DNA from: Lachnospiraceae bacterium
GTDB taxonomy: Bacteria > Bacillota_A > Clostridia > Lachnospirales > Lachnospiraceae
Assembly: GCA_009774465.1 (NCBI GenBank)
Contig: VSNT01000050.1
Coordinates: forward strand, 1 to 24,987
Reading direction: 5' to 3'
Length of the DNA stretch: 24,987 bases
Below the pieces are notes generated by a model. That model searched no databases. It saw only the letters and a list, made by a program, of their open reading frames with translations, and was not told the DNA's origin. Positions 16,175-23,464 of this stretch are shown piece by piece (the stretch's first letter is position 1; every line of letters starts with the position of its first letter). The translations under genes were made by a program, and so were the position numbers.

Positions 16175-16190
16175 TATCATCCGGTTTAGA

Positions 16191-16880
16191 TTAATACTTT
16201 GCAACACTGACTTTTACACCAGGTCCCATAGTAGAAGTAAGTGTGATGCTTCTTAAATACTGACCTTTCAGTGCTGAAGGTTTTGCCTTAACGATTGCTT
16301 CCATTAAAGCATCAAAGTTTTCCTGAAGCTTTGCTTCCTCAAAGGAAACTTTGCCGAGAGGAACATGAATAATATTGGACTTATCAAGTCTGTACTCAAT
16401 TTTACCGGCTTTAATGTCATTAATTGCCTTGGTAACATCCATAGTTACTGTTCCTGCCTTGGGATTGGGCATCAAACCTTTCGGTCCCAAAATCTTACCA
16501 AGACGTCCAACCACACCCATCATATCCGGTGTAGCAACTACTACGTCAAAATCAAGCCATCCTTCATTCTGAATTCTAGGGATCAGCTCATCTCCTCCAA
16601 CGTAATCAGCACCTGCTGCTTCAGCTTCATTTACTTTATCACCTTTTGCAAATACCAGTACTTTAACGGTTTTACCTGTACCGTTAGGAAGTACAACAGC
16701 ACCGCGGACCTGCTGTTCTGCATGACGTCCGTCGCATCCGGTTCTGATGTGGACTTCAACTGTCTCATCAAATTTTGCAACTGCTGTCTTCTTAACTAAT
16801 GCAATTGCTTCAGCAGGCTCGTATGCAACTGAACGGTCAACCTGTTTTGCAGCCTCTATATATTTCTTTCCATGTTTCAT
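16191..16880 (-). CDS. rplA: 50S ribosomal protein L1
   Basis: L1 forms the mobile L1 stalk that handles deacylated tRNA at the E site, and in many bacteria it represses its own operon. The 229-residue product shows the family segments RTGCDGRHAEQQVRGAVVLP, ATPDMMGVVGRLGKILGPKG and LMPNPKAGTVT, ending KVSVAKY. The ATG at 16880 follows AGGAGG. It follows rplK by 100 bases, and that spacer holds a hairpin that may be an L1 control site. A terminator follows directly, so rplK and rplA end one unit. Confidence 0.98.
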   Translation of the reverse strand: MKHGKKYIEAAKQVDRSVAYEPAEAIALVKKTAVAKFDETVEVHIRTGCDGRHAEQQVRGAVVLPNGTGKTVKVLVFAKGDKVNEAEAAGADYVGGDELIPRIQNEGWLDFDVVVATPDMMGVVGRLGKILGPKGLMPNPKAGTVTMDVTKAINDIKAGKIEYRLDKSNIIHVPLGKVSFEEAKLQENFDALMEAIVKAKPSALKGQYLRSITLTSTMGPGVKVSVAKY

Positions 16881-16905
16881 TATTAATTCCTCCTATGGTT
16901 CAAAC

Positions 16906-16945
16906 GACACGTCCTGAAAATTTATCTTCTCAGAACATCCATGTC
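16906..16945 (-). promoter_or_regulatory. Bulged hairpin before rplA; possible L1 binding site
   Basis: On the minus strand GACATG (16945-16940) pairs with CGTGTC (16911-16906) and TTCTGA (16935-16930) pairs with TCAGGA (16917-16912). GATG (16939-16936) is left as a one-sided bulge. Two short helices around an asymmetric loop is the general shape of known L1 sites in rRNA and mRNA. The assignment is inference. Confidence 0.4.
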
Positions 16946-16980
16946 TCCCACTCTCCAAATTTATTAGTCCTGATATCTGG

Positions 16981-17406
16981 TTATTCCTCTACTGTGATAC
17001 CCATACTTCTTGCAGTACCGGCAATCATGCTCATAGCAGCCTCAAGGCTTGCCGCATTTAAATCAGGCATCTTCATTTCTGCGATTTCCTGAATCTTAGC
17101 CTTTGAAATGGTTGCAACCTTTGTCTTGTTCGGAACTGCTGAACCGGACTTGATATTGCATGCCTTCTTAAGAAGTACTGCAGCAGGGGGAGTTTTCGTA
17201 ACAAAACTGAAACTTCTGTCTGCATATACTGTGATTACAACAGGGATGATCAAATCACCCTTATCTGCTGTTCTTGCGTTGAACTGCTTTGTAAATTCAA
17301 CAATGTTAACCCCATGCTGTCCAAGTGCAGGACCAACCGGGGGTGCTGGTGTAGCTTTGCCAGCAGGGATTTGCAACTTAATGTATCCTTCTACTTTCTT
17401 TGCCAT
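16981..17406 (-). CDS. rplK: 50S ribosomal protein L11
   Basis: L11 binds the GTPase-associated centre of 23S rRNA at the stalk base and is the site of thiostrepton action. The 141-residue product has the expected N-terminal domain (GKATPAPPVGPALGQHGVNI, with the proline-rich thiostrepton-contact region intact) and C-terminal rRNA-binding domain (PNKTKVATISKAKIQEIAE), ending GITVEE. The ATG at 17406 follows TAGGAGGTGCCACA. It is first in the rplKA pair, after a 222-base spacer behind nusG. Confidence 0.98.
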   Translation of the reverse strand: MAKKVEGYIKLQIPAGKATPAPPVGPALGQHGVNIVEFTKQFNARTADKGDLIIPVVITVYADRSFSFVTKTPPAAVLLKKACNIKSGSAVPNKTKVATISKAKIQEIAEMKMPDLNAASLEAAMSMIAGTARSMGITVEE

Positions 17407-17628
17407 TGTGGCACCTCCTATAATAATGCAATTTTCCCATCATCTCTCAGGAATAAAATCCATTTTTAACATTTACATTCCCGACAGGACAGAACCGCAT
17501 CGTGGTATGGCGCAGAATCTCATTCTGCTCCCACAGTCCGCGTTTTATGCGCAGACTAATTTAAAAGTTACTTTATATTTATACAGGGTAAATCCTGCAA
17601 TAAATATCATGATTAAACATTTCTGTTA
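17407..17628 (-). promoter_or_regulatory. nusG-rplK spacer with stable hairpins; probable rplKA leader
   Basis: The 222-base gap has two good hairpins: AGTCCGCG/CGCAGACT with a 7-base loop at 17535-17557 and GCAGAAT/ATTCTGC with a 3-base loop at 17512-17528. A weak promoter-like pair (TTGCAG, 17 bp, TATAAA on the minus strand) lies closer to nusG. In E. coli L1 represses rplKA from this leader. I cannot identify the exact site or a clear nusG terminator. Confidence 0.35.
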
Positions 17629-18147
17629 TCAGGACATTTTCCTTACTTCCGCAAAACTGATCTCGACGGGTGTCTCCCTGCCGAACAGTTCCACATTGAT
17701 GGTAGCCGTCTGCTTGCCAAAATCCATTCTCTGTACCACACCGACGGTATCTTTCCACACGCCTGCCACTACAGCAATGGTGTCTCCTTCCGCAAAATCC
17801 ACAGAAATATTTTCCGTTTTGATTCCAAGAGGCTTCATTTCGGCTTCTGACAATGGAACCGGCTTGCTTCCAGGCCCCACAAAACCTGTCACGCCTCTGG
17901 TGTTGCGGACAACATACCATGTATCATCATTCATGACCATATTAATCAAAACATATCCCGGGAACATTTTCTTCTGAACAGTCTTCTTTGCGCCGTTTTT
18001 CAGTTCAACCACATCCTGCATGGGCACACGAACTTCCAAAATCTCCTCTTCCAGATGTCTGTTCTCGATTGTTTTTTCTATATTGGCCTTTACTTTGTTT
18101 TCATACCCGGAATAGGTATGCACTACATACCAGTTCGCCTCTGCCAT
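17629..18147 (-). CDS. nusG: Transcription termination/antitermination factor NusG
   Basis: NusG binds RNA polymerase at the clamp and modulates pausing, termination and coupling to translation. The 172-residue product has the NGN domain (WYVVHTYSGYENKVKANIEK, KMFPGYVLINM, VRNTRGVTGFVG) followed by a KOW domain (FAEGDTIAVVAGVWKDTVGVV), ending AEVRKMS. The ATG at 18147 is preceded by GAGGGTGATTGT. It follows secE by 15 bases, so the two are cotranscribed in the usual secE-nusG order. Confidence 0.98.
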   Translation of the reverse strand: MAEANWYVVHTYSGYENKVKANIEKTIENRHLEEEILEVRVPMQDVVELKNGAKKTVQKKMFPGYVLINMVMNDDTWYVVRNTRGVTGFVGPGSKPVPLSEAEMKPLGIKTENISVDFAEGDTIAVVAGVWKDTVGVVQRMDFGKQTATINVELFGRETPVEISFAEVRKMS

Positions 18148-18162
18148 ACAATCACCCTCACT

Positions 18163-18372
18163 CTACAGATTTACCAGGAAATCCACGCCGTGCTGCATCA
18201 GGAAATCCAGTATGGCAATCACTGCTCCCAGTACCACAGAAATACAAACTACTGCTACGGACTGCTTTAAAAGCGAATCCCGGTCAGGCCATGAAATCTT
18301 TTTAAATTCTGTCTTAACCCCTTTAAAAAAACTGGGTTTTACTGCTTTTGCTTTTTTTGCAGAATCTGCCAT
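18163..18372 (-). CDS. secE: Preprotein translocase subunit SecE
   Basis: SecE is the small clamp subunit of the SecYEG membrane channel. The 69-residue product has a basic cytoplasmic segment with the conserved FKKISWPDRDSLLKQ and one membrane helix (about VAVVCISVVLGAVIAILDFL), ending DFLVNL. The start is placed at ATG 18372 because GAGGAG lies just upstream. An in-frame ATG at 18384 would put that binding site inside the gene. It lies between rpmG and nusG, as is normal. Confidence 0.95.
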   Translation of the reverse strand: MADSAKKAKAVKPSFFKGVKTEFKKISWPDRDSLLKQSVAVVCISVVLGAVIAILDFLMQHGVDFLVNL

Positions 18373-18510
18373 TTTACTCCTCATTTCTGCGCAGCTTTTA
18401 TCTCAACTTTTCTGAGATTCGCATAAACAAGTTTGTGGATGCCGCGCAGACACAAACCTGCAGATTGAAAATTTATAATTTCAATCTTAACTCTTTCCGC
18501 CAGCCGGAAA
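18373..18510 (-). other. rpmG-secE spacer, no tRNA seen
   Basis: In many Firmicutes a tRNA gene lies in or near this spacer. None is recognisable here. The only structure is an AT-rich hairpin (AGATTGAAA at 18462-18470 with TTTCAATCT at 18479-18487) and a small TTCCG/CGGAA hairpin just after the rpmG stop. Neither has a T-run typical of a terminator. Confidence 0.5.
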
Positions 18511-18660
18511 TTACTTGGTTTCTTTGTGCATTGTATGAGTTTTGCAGAATCTACAATATTTCTTAGTCTCCATCCTGTCAGGATGCGTCTTCTTATCTTT
18601 CGTGGTATTGTAGTTACGCTGTTTACATTCTGTACATGCCAATGTAATCTTAGTACGCAT
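18511..18660 (-). CDS. rpmG: 50S ribosomal protein L33
   Basis: L33 is a small protein of the large subunit near the tRNA E site. The 49-residue product begins MRTKITLACTECKQRNYNTT and ends HTMHKETK. Four cysteines at residues 9, 12, 36 and 39 mark the zinc-binding form. The ATG at 18660 follows TTGGAGGAAGGATT. It is the first gene of the rpmG-secE-nusG unit, behind a strong promoter. Confidence 0.97.
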   Translation of the reverse strand: MRTKITLACTECKQRNYNTTKDKKTHPDRMETKKYCRFCKTHTMHKETK

Positions 18661-18730
18661 AATCCTTCCTCCAATCTTTTACCGGATTTTTAAGCATAAA
18701 AAAAAGACCTAAATCTTATCTCGTTTACTA

Positions 18731-18759
18731 ACTATAGCATATCCACCCTTTCCAGTCAA
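18731..18759 (-). promoter_or_regulatory. rpmG-secE-nusG promoter
   Basis: On the minus strand TTGACT (18759-18754), a 17-bp spacer and TATAGT (18736-18731) form a strong sigma-A promoter, giving a leader of about 65 bases before rpmG. Confidence 0.88.
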
Positions 18760-18991
18760 TTGAAATTTAAGTTATTTCATATTTTTCAGAAAAAAAATTC
18801 TCCAATATTACCTTCTTCCCATTGAATTCTGACTGGTCCGGTGATAGAATATTTTTATAAAAGTAGGTTTTTATGCCCTAAATACAAAAACTTCCTCATT
18901 AACTATAACATATTATAATAATGAAGGAAAGATTTTCTGTCAAACGGTATTGACAGCAGGTATTATTCATGGAAGAAGGGAGGGGCTGACT
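18760..18991 (+). promoter_or_regulatory. Divergent intergenic region; weak promoter candidate for the FliD-like gene
   Basis: Between the rpmG promoter and the plus-strand gene I see one -10 box, TATAAT at 18914-18919, with only a poor -35 (TTCCTC, 16 bp upstream). The -10 lies inside an imperfect inverted repeat: CTTCCTCATTA near 18891-18901 against TAATGAAGGAAAG near 18919-18931. This could be an operator. No flagellar sigma-28 promoter is recognisable. Confidence 0.4.
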
Positions 18992-20302
18992 ATGTCATAC
19001 AATGCAGCGCTTAATGTGGTTTATAACCATTATCTGACTGCTTATGCGCCCAAAAAAAGTTCTACTCAGTATGATAGTCATAAAAAGAGCGAACTTCGGG
19101 GTATTTATAATTCCATTGTAAAATTAAATAAAGATGCGCCTTTGTATAAACTGGACAATAGTAAGGAATCTCGTAAATTTGTAATTGGACTTAAGGAAAA
19201 CGCAAGGTCGCTTCGCAACACCATTGCTTCCCTCGGCGGATTGGACGAAAAGGAAATGCTTGGCAAAAAAGCTGCCTACTCCACCAATGAAAGCATTGCA
19301 GATGCTGCGTACATTGGCGAAGGTTCCCTGGAAGGCGTCATGCCCTCTTTTGAGCTGGAAGTAACCGCTATGGCTTCGAATCAGGTTAATCTGGGTTCAT
19401 TCCTGCCTTCGGAGGAAAGAGCAATGCTGGCACCCGGAGCATATTCTTTTGATATCTCCATTAACGATTTAAATTACGAGTTTCAATATAATGTTCATGA
19501 AGGGGAAACCAATTTGGACCTGCAGGAACGCCTTTCCCGTCTGGTTACCAATGCGGAAATCGGGATTAATGCCGATATCGTAAAGGACGATAATGGCAAT
19601 TCTTCGCTTCGCCTTGCCTCTTCTGCTACAGGACTTAAGAACAATAAAGATCTTATTTTCCATGTATCTGACGACAAGACCAGCAAGCGTGCCGGTACGG
19701 TAGAATATATGGGACTTGATTATATTGCCAGAGAGCCTTCCAATGCGGAGTTTCTTTTAAATGGCGAGCCTGGCAGCGCTCCTTCCAATCACTTTACGAT
19801 TGATAAAATGTTCAGCGTTACCCTAAATGGTATCAGTACTGCAGAAGGAGAAACCACGCAGATTGGTCTTAAAACAGACCTGGATTCCCTTGCAGAAAAC
19901 GTAAACAATCTGGTAGACGGTTACAACTCCTTTATCCGGGCTGCTGCTGAATACCTTGATCTTAATCCCCGCAGCGGTCACTTGTTAAATGAAATGTCAA
20001 GAACCTCCCGCTATTATCAGGCGGATCTTGAAAAGCTTGGGCTTTCCTTTGAGCTTAACGGACAGCTTTCTCTTGATGAAGATACATTAAAAAGCTCATT
20101 GCAGGGTGATGAAGGGCGCAGACAATTTTCTGCCATAAAGGATTTTACCAACTCGGTTCTGCGTAAAACAAACCAGGTTTCCTTAAATCCTATTGAATAT
20201 GTAAACAAAACCATTGTTGCATACAAAAATCCCGGTCATAATTTCCCGGTTCCCTATATGACCAGTAATTACAGTGGTTTACTTTTCAACAGTTATTGCT
20301 GA
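18992..20302 (+). CDS. Orphan FliD-like (flagellar cap/hook-associated 2 related) protein
   Basis: FliD caps the flagellar filament and helps flagellin fold. This 436-residue product starts at ATG 18992, after GGGAGGGG, and has no signal peptide. Residues about 40-90 are helical and charged. From about 110 to 330 there are segments like FliD: GAYSFDISINDLNYEFQ, GETNLDLQERLSRLVTNAE, SSLRLASSATGLKNNKDLIF, NHFTIDKMFSVTLNGISTAE and LAENVNNLVDGYNSFI. It ends SNYSGLLFNSYC, with a terminal Cys. The typical FliD N-terminal helical segment is not obvious, and no other flagellar gene is nearby, so it may be an adapted or accessory FliD relative. It is the only plus-strand gene in the chromosomal part and faces rpmG. 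The family call is by eye. Confidence 0.6.
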   Translation: MSYNAALNVVYNHYLTAYAPKKSSTQYDSHKKSELRGIYNSIVKLNKDAPLYKLDNSKESRKFVIGLKENARSLRNTIASLGGLDEKEMLGKKAAYSTNESIADAAYIGEGSLEGVMPSFELEVTAMASNQVNLGSFLPSEERAMLAPGAYSFDISINDLNYEFQYNVHEGETNLDLQERLSRLVTNAEIGINADIVKDDNGNSSLRLASSATGLKNNKDLIFHVSDDKTSKRAGTVEYMGLDYIAREPSNAEFLLNGEPGSAPSNHFTIDKMFSVTLNGISTAEGETTQIGLKTDLDSLAENVNNLVDGYNSFIRAAAEYLDLNPRSGHLLNEMSRTSRYYQADLEKLGLSFELNGQLSLDEDTLKSSLQGDEGRRQFSAIKDFTNSVLRKTNQVSLNPIEYVNKTIVAYKNPGHNFPVPYMTSNYSGLLFNSYC

Positions 20303-20307
20303 CGTTA

Positions 20308-20336
20308 AAGGCGCAGATCTAAAAGATCTGCGCCTT
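20308..20336. terminator. Bidirectional terminator between the FliD-like gene and glf
   Basis: AAGGCGCAGATCT (20308-20320) pairs perfectly over 13 bp with AGATCTGCGCCTT (20324-20336) around a 3-base loop. It lies just after the plus-strand stop at 20302 and just after the minus-strand stop of glf at 20342, so it serves both converging genes. Confidence 0.9.
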
Positions 20337-20341
20337 ATTAA

Positions 20342-21475
20342 TTATATTTCTTCTTCCACCATGTGGAGGGCCGCTTCAATCACCTTGTCCATATCATAAT
20401 ATCGGTACTGCCCCAGCCTGCCGCCAAACAATACATTTTTTTCTCCCGCTGCAAGCCCCATATAATCAGCAAAAAGCCTGTTGTTTTTCTCGTCATTTAC
20501 CGGATAATATGGTTCGTCTCCCTTTTTCCATGCTCTGGGATATTCCCGGGTGATAACAGTACCTTCCCCTTTTCCAAATTCAAAATGCTTATGCTCTATA
20601 ATCCTTGTATAGGGAATTTCCCGTTCTGTATAATTAATCACCGCATTGCCCTGGTAATTATCACATTCCGGCATATCCTCCACCTCAAACTGGAGGGACC
20701 GGTATTCAAGATTTCCCAAACAATAGTCAAAATATTCATCTATCATGCCGGTATAAATCACTTTATCATAGGAAATATAATCCTCTCCCCGTTCGGCTGC
20801 TGCCTTCTGACTTTTCTCAAACTCCCTGTAATCCGTATTCAGTCTGACCGTCGTTCCTTCCAGCATCTTTTCAATGATGGCAGTGTATCCTCCCACAGGA
20901 ATTCCCTGAAAAGGATCGGTGAAGTAATTATTGTCATAGGTAAACCGCAGGGGAACCCGCTTAATGATGAACGCCGGAAGCTGCCGGCAGTCCCTGCCCC
21001 ACTGTTTTTCCGTATATCCCTTAATCAGCTTTTCATAAACGTCAGTACCTGCCAGAGATAATGCCTGCTCTTCCAGATTGTGAGGTTCTCCTATGGACAG
21101 GCCATTAATCTGCTCCCTGATCTTTTCTCTGGCCTCCTCAGGGGTTTGAATTCCCCACAGCCTGCTGAAGGTATTCATGTTAAAAGGCAGATTATAGATT
21201 TCTCCTTTGTATATCGCCATTGGAGAATTTATAAAATGATTAAACTCTGCAAACCGGTTCATATAATCCCATATTTTACGATTTGAAGTGTGAAATATAT
21301 GGGCACCGTATTCATGTACGTGAATCCCTCTCACTTCCCTGGTATAGATATTCCCTGCAATATGGTCCCGTTTGTCAATGACCAGACATTTCTTTCCCCG
21401 CCTTAAGGCTTCATACGAAAAAACCGAGCCAAAAAGCCCGGTTCCAACGACCAGATAATCAAACTGTTCTTTCAT
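20342..21475 (-). CDS. glf: UDP-galactopyranose mutase
   Basis: Glf interconverts UDP-galactopyranose and UDP-galactofuranose using reduced FAD, supplying galactofuranose for surface glycans. The product is about 377 residues from ATG 21475 (MKEQFDYLVVGTG). The in-frame upstream ATG at 21511 would overlap the regulator gene. The FAD-binding motif GTGLFG is at residues 11-16, followed by VIDKRDHIAGN and the family signature YGAHIFHTSN. Later come NLPFNMNTFSRLWG, YTEKQWG, ITREYPRAWK and GGRLGQYRYYDMD. It begins 5 bases after the stop of the small regulator gene, so the two are likely one unit. Confidence 0.96.
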   Translation of the reverse strand: MKEQFDYLVVGTGLFGSVFSYEALRRGKKCLVIDKRDHIAGNIYTREVRGIHVHEYGAHIFHTSNRKIWDYMNRFAEFNHFINSPMAIYKGEIYNLPFNMNTFSRLWGIQTPEEAREKIREQINGLSIGEPHNLEEQALSLAGTDVYEKLIKGYTEKQWGRDCRQLPAFIIKRVPLRFTYDNNYFTDPFQGIPVGGYTAIIEKMLEGTTVRLNTDYREFEKSQKAAAERGEDYISYDKVIYTGMIDEYFDYCLGNLEYRSLQFEVEDMPECDNYQGNAVINYTEREIPYTRIIEHKHFEFGKGEGTVITREYPRAWKKGDEPYYPVNDEKNNRLFADYMGLAAGEKNVLFGGRLGQYRYYDMDKVIEAALHMVEEEI

Positions 21476-21479
21476 GATC

Positions 21480-21815
21480 CTACAGCTCCCTGTATTTTTC
21501 AAGCTGAACATAGTCCTCCATCATTTCAAGGATTTTCTTGCGTCCTTTTTTGTTCAACTGAATATAATACTGCATAACTCTATTTTCAAGGATCTTCTCA
21601 CCCAGTACTTCGCCTTTTTCAAGAGATGAAAAATCAACCGGATTCAAACTCAGTCTGTCACACATACGAATTACCGTACCATATGCCATTCCTTCAATTC
21701 CCCTGTCCAATGCGGTCACCAAAGTACTGTAAGGAATTTCCATGTCTATGGCAAACTGTCTTACACTCTTGTACTGCTTCAAAATCTCTTGTTTCAAAAT
21801 TTCTGCTTTAGTCAT
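21480..21815 (-). CDS. Small XRE-type helix-turn-helix protein
   Basis: The 111-residue product has a Cro/C1-like HTH at about residues 17-62 (SVRQFAIDMEIPYSTLVTAL, MCDRLSLNPVDF). A C-terminal part follows (VMQYYIQLNKKGRKKILEMMEDY), probably for dimerisation. The ATG at 21815 follows AGGAGG. It lies directly before glf, almost touching, with its own promoter (21869-21897) containing an inverted repeat. It may control itself and glf. The target is unknown. Confidence 0.8.
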   Translation of the reverse strand: MTKAEILKQEILKQYKSVRQFAIDMEIPYSTLVTALDRGIEGMAYGTVIRMCDRLSLNPVDFSSLEKGEVLGEKILENRVMQYYIQLNKKGRKKILEMMEDYVQLEKYREL

Positions 21816-21868
21816 ATAAAACCTCCTGTATTCATGTCACATAACTCAATTGCACCTTATATACAGCT

Positions 21869-21897
21869 AGTATATCACACACATAAAATCAAGTCAC
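21869..21897 (-). promoter_or_regulatory. Promoter of the HTH-glf unit with inverted repeat
   Basis: On the minus strand GTGACT (21897-21892), a 17-bp spacer and TATACT (21874-21869). An inverted repeat ATATAC-N5-GTATAT (21859-21875) overlaps the -10 box, a fitting place for an autoregulatory operator. Confidence 0.55.
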
Positions 21898-21944
21898 CCT
21901 AAAAAAAATAAACTTTTTAAAAAAATGTACCAAAGTACTAGCAT

Positions 21945-22211
21945 TTACATGTCCAAATGAACTATTTCATCAAATTCAGGAGCATCAAAGAACTCCTTTA
22001 AAGAAATCCCAAATCCTTCACAAAGCTTTCCAATGGTCATAACTCCCGGATTTGCCGTTGACTTATCCACAATATGCATCAATGTGGTCATTGGAACTGC
22101 CGAAGCATAGGACAAGGCATAATAGGTCATTCTCTTTTCCTTGCATAAATTATTAATTCTTTCCACTAATATGTCTTGTGCTTTCATCTTTTTATCCGTA
22201 TTCCCTTCCAT
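21945..22211 (-). CDS. Second small XRE-type helix-turn-helix protein
   Basis: The 88-residue product is mainly one HTH domain (ILVERINNLCKEKRMTYYAL, SYASAVPMTTLMHIVDKS, MTIGKLCEGFGISLKEFF) and ends EIVHLDM. It resembles phage- or element-type Cro/C1 regulators. The start is uncertain: ATG 22211 has no Shine-Dalgarno site but lies just after TATAAT boxes, while ATG 22187 (MKAQDILVERI) has only AAGGGA about 14 bases upstream. A perfect 14-bp palindrome lies upstream at 22250-22263. It sits between the dehydrogenase and the first HTH gene and could regulate either group. Confidence 0.75.
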   Translation of the reverse strand: MEGNTDKKMKAQDILVERINNLCKEKRMTYYALSYASAVPMTTLMHIVDKSTANPGVMTIGKLCEGFGISLKEFFDAPEFDEIVHLDM

Positions 22212-22221
22212 ATATGGTATT

Positions 22222-22263
22222 ATTATAACTTATTATACCTATGGATAGATTCCGTATACGGAA
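22222..22263 (-). promoter_or_regulatory. HTH promoter region with 14-bp palindrome
   Basis: Two TATAAT boxes on the minus strand (22227-22222 and 22237-22232) lie just before the ATG at 22211, with poor -35 boxes. The perfect palindrome TTCCGTATACGGAA at 22250-22263 sits around the expected -35 area and is a candidate operator. The rest of the gap to 22350 is AT-rich and holds nothing I can name. Confidence 0.45.
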
Positions 22264-22350
22264 GTATGAAAAAATTTATATTTTAAAATCAAATTCCAGC
22301 TGTTCATATATTTGCCTGATTTCGATTTCCTTAATAAATACTTCTGTTTT

Positions 22351-23406
22351 TCAATCATTTCCAAGCAATAACAGAATTTTAATATAATCCTCCCTCTTAT
22401 CGCGCATAATTTCAAATCCATCCAGAAATGATTCCATGTCCAATCGATGGGTAATCACCTTTTCCGGTTTAATGCGCTGCTTTTGCAGGCATTCCAGCAC
22501 ATAATTCCAGTCGTCTGTTTTTTCATGAGTAAAGGAGGAATTCCACGTGCCAAACAGCTGCAGCTGCCTGCGCAGAATTTTCCAATATAAATTTTTCTCC
22601 AGATTCATATCTGATGCCGGATTCCCCAACAGCATCATCTTTCCTTTTGGGGCAAGACCTAAAATCCCCTGATTTATCACTTCATTTTTTCCCACACAGT
22701 CAAAAAACACATCTGCGCCTGCTCCTTTGGTTCTATCCAAAAGCCAGCCTGAAAAGTCCTGTTCCCGTATATCGCAGAAATTTTCTTTCTTTATGCCGAT
22801 ATTTTCCGCCATACTTTTTTGAAAGTCCTTATTTCCAGCTGTATATACATTTTGACATCCCATTTCCAGCAAAAACATTGCCACAAACAGGCCAATCGTT
22901 CCAAGCCCGCACACTGCAATCTGATCTTTAGTATGGGGCTGAATCCGCCTGATTGCATGCACCGCCACCGCCATAGGCTCAAGCATGGCGGCCTGTTCCA
23001 TTGTAACCAGCTCCGGCAGCTCAATCAAATTCCACTCCGGCACCCGCACATATTCTGCAAATGCGCCATCAGTTCTTGAACCCAAATAATTATAATTGCT
23101 GCACATTTCATACTGCTTTTTTTCACATTGGGGACACTTCATACAGGGAATTAAGGGAAATACTCCCACCCGCTTATGAATCCAGCTTTTATCCACTCCC
23201 TCACCTGTCTGAACCACTTCTCCTGCAAACTCATGTCCTATAATTAAAGGGTGGGAATAAGCGCCTGTCCGATATGCTCTGGGAATATCAGAGCCACAGA
23301 TTCCGGCTGCCCTCACGCGCACCAGAACTGTTCCTGATTCTACATAAGGAACCTGCGTTTCTTCATAGCGGTAATCTCCAATTCCGTGTAATACATATGC
23401 TTTCAA
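22351..23406 (-). CDS. Zinc-dependent medium-chain dehydrogenase, GatD/TarJ-like
   Basis: The 351-residue product is a medium-chain zinc dehydrogenase. Catalytic zinc ligands are C37 (GICGSD), H58-E59 (GHEF) and probably E143. Structural zinc ligands are C88, C91, C94 and C102, and the NAD-binding motif GLGTIG is at 167-172. It resembles E. coli galactitol-1-phosphate 5-dehydrogenase through SDIPRAYRTGAYSHPLIIGH, PLIPCMKCPQC and YLGSRTDGAFAEY. TarJ-type enzymes of the same superfamily reduce ketose phosphates to polyol phosphates for CDP-polyol synthesis. With a cytidylyltransferase-like gene two genes upstream, I favour a polyol-phosphate role. The exact substrate is unknown. A GGGAGG site precedes the ATG. 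Confidence 0.85.
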   Translation of the reverse strand: MKAYVLHGIGDYRYEETQVPYVESGTVLVRVRAAGICGSDIPRAYRTGAYSHPLIIGHEFAGEVVQTGEGVDKSWIHKRVGVFPLIPCMKCPQCEKKQYEMCSNYNYLGSRTDGAFAEYVRVPEWNLIELPELVTMEQAAMLEPMAVAVHAIRRIQPHTKDQIAVCGLGTIGLFVAMFLLEMGCQNVYTAGNKDFQKSMAENIGIKKENFCDIREQDFSGWLLDRTKGAGADVFFDCVGKNEVINQGILGLAPKGKMMLLGNPASDMNLEKNLYWKILRRQLQLFGTWNSSFTHEKTDDWNYVLECLQKQRIKPEKVITHRLDMESFLDGFEIMRDKREDYIKILLLLGND

Positions 23407-23464
23407 ACTTGTTTTCCTCCCGGCTTATGTTCTTCTTATTGCCAAACAGCTGCCTGAAAGCAGC

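Noticed and set aside
18373..18510. tRNA gene between rpmG and secE
   Set aside because: No cloverleaf, no GGTTCRA-type T-loop segment and no acceptor stem pairing found.
18381..18674. 97-codon minus-strand frame overlapping rpmG
   Set aside because: It is in a different frame from the clear four-cysteine L33 gene and has no family resemblance.
22239..22421. 60-codon minus-strand frame overlapping the dehydrogenase end
   Set aside because: No ribosome binding site or recognisable family; it overlaps the end of the dehydrogenase in another frame.
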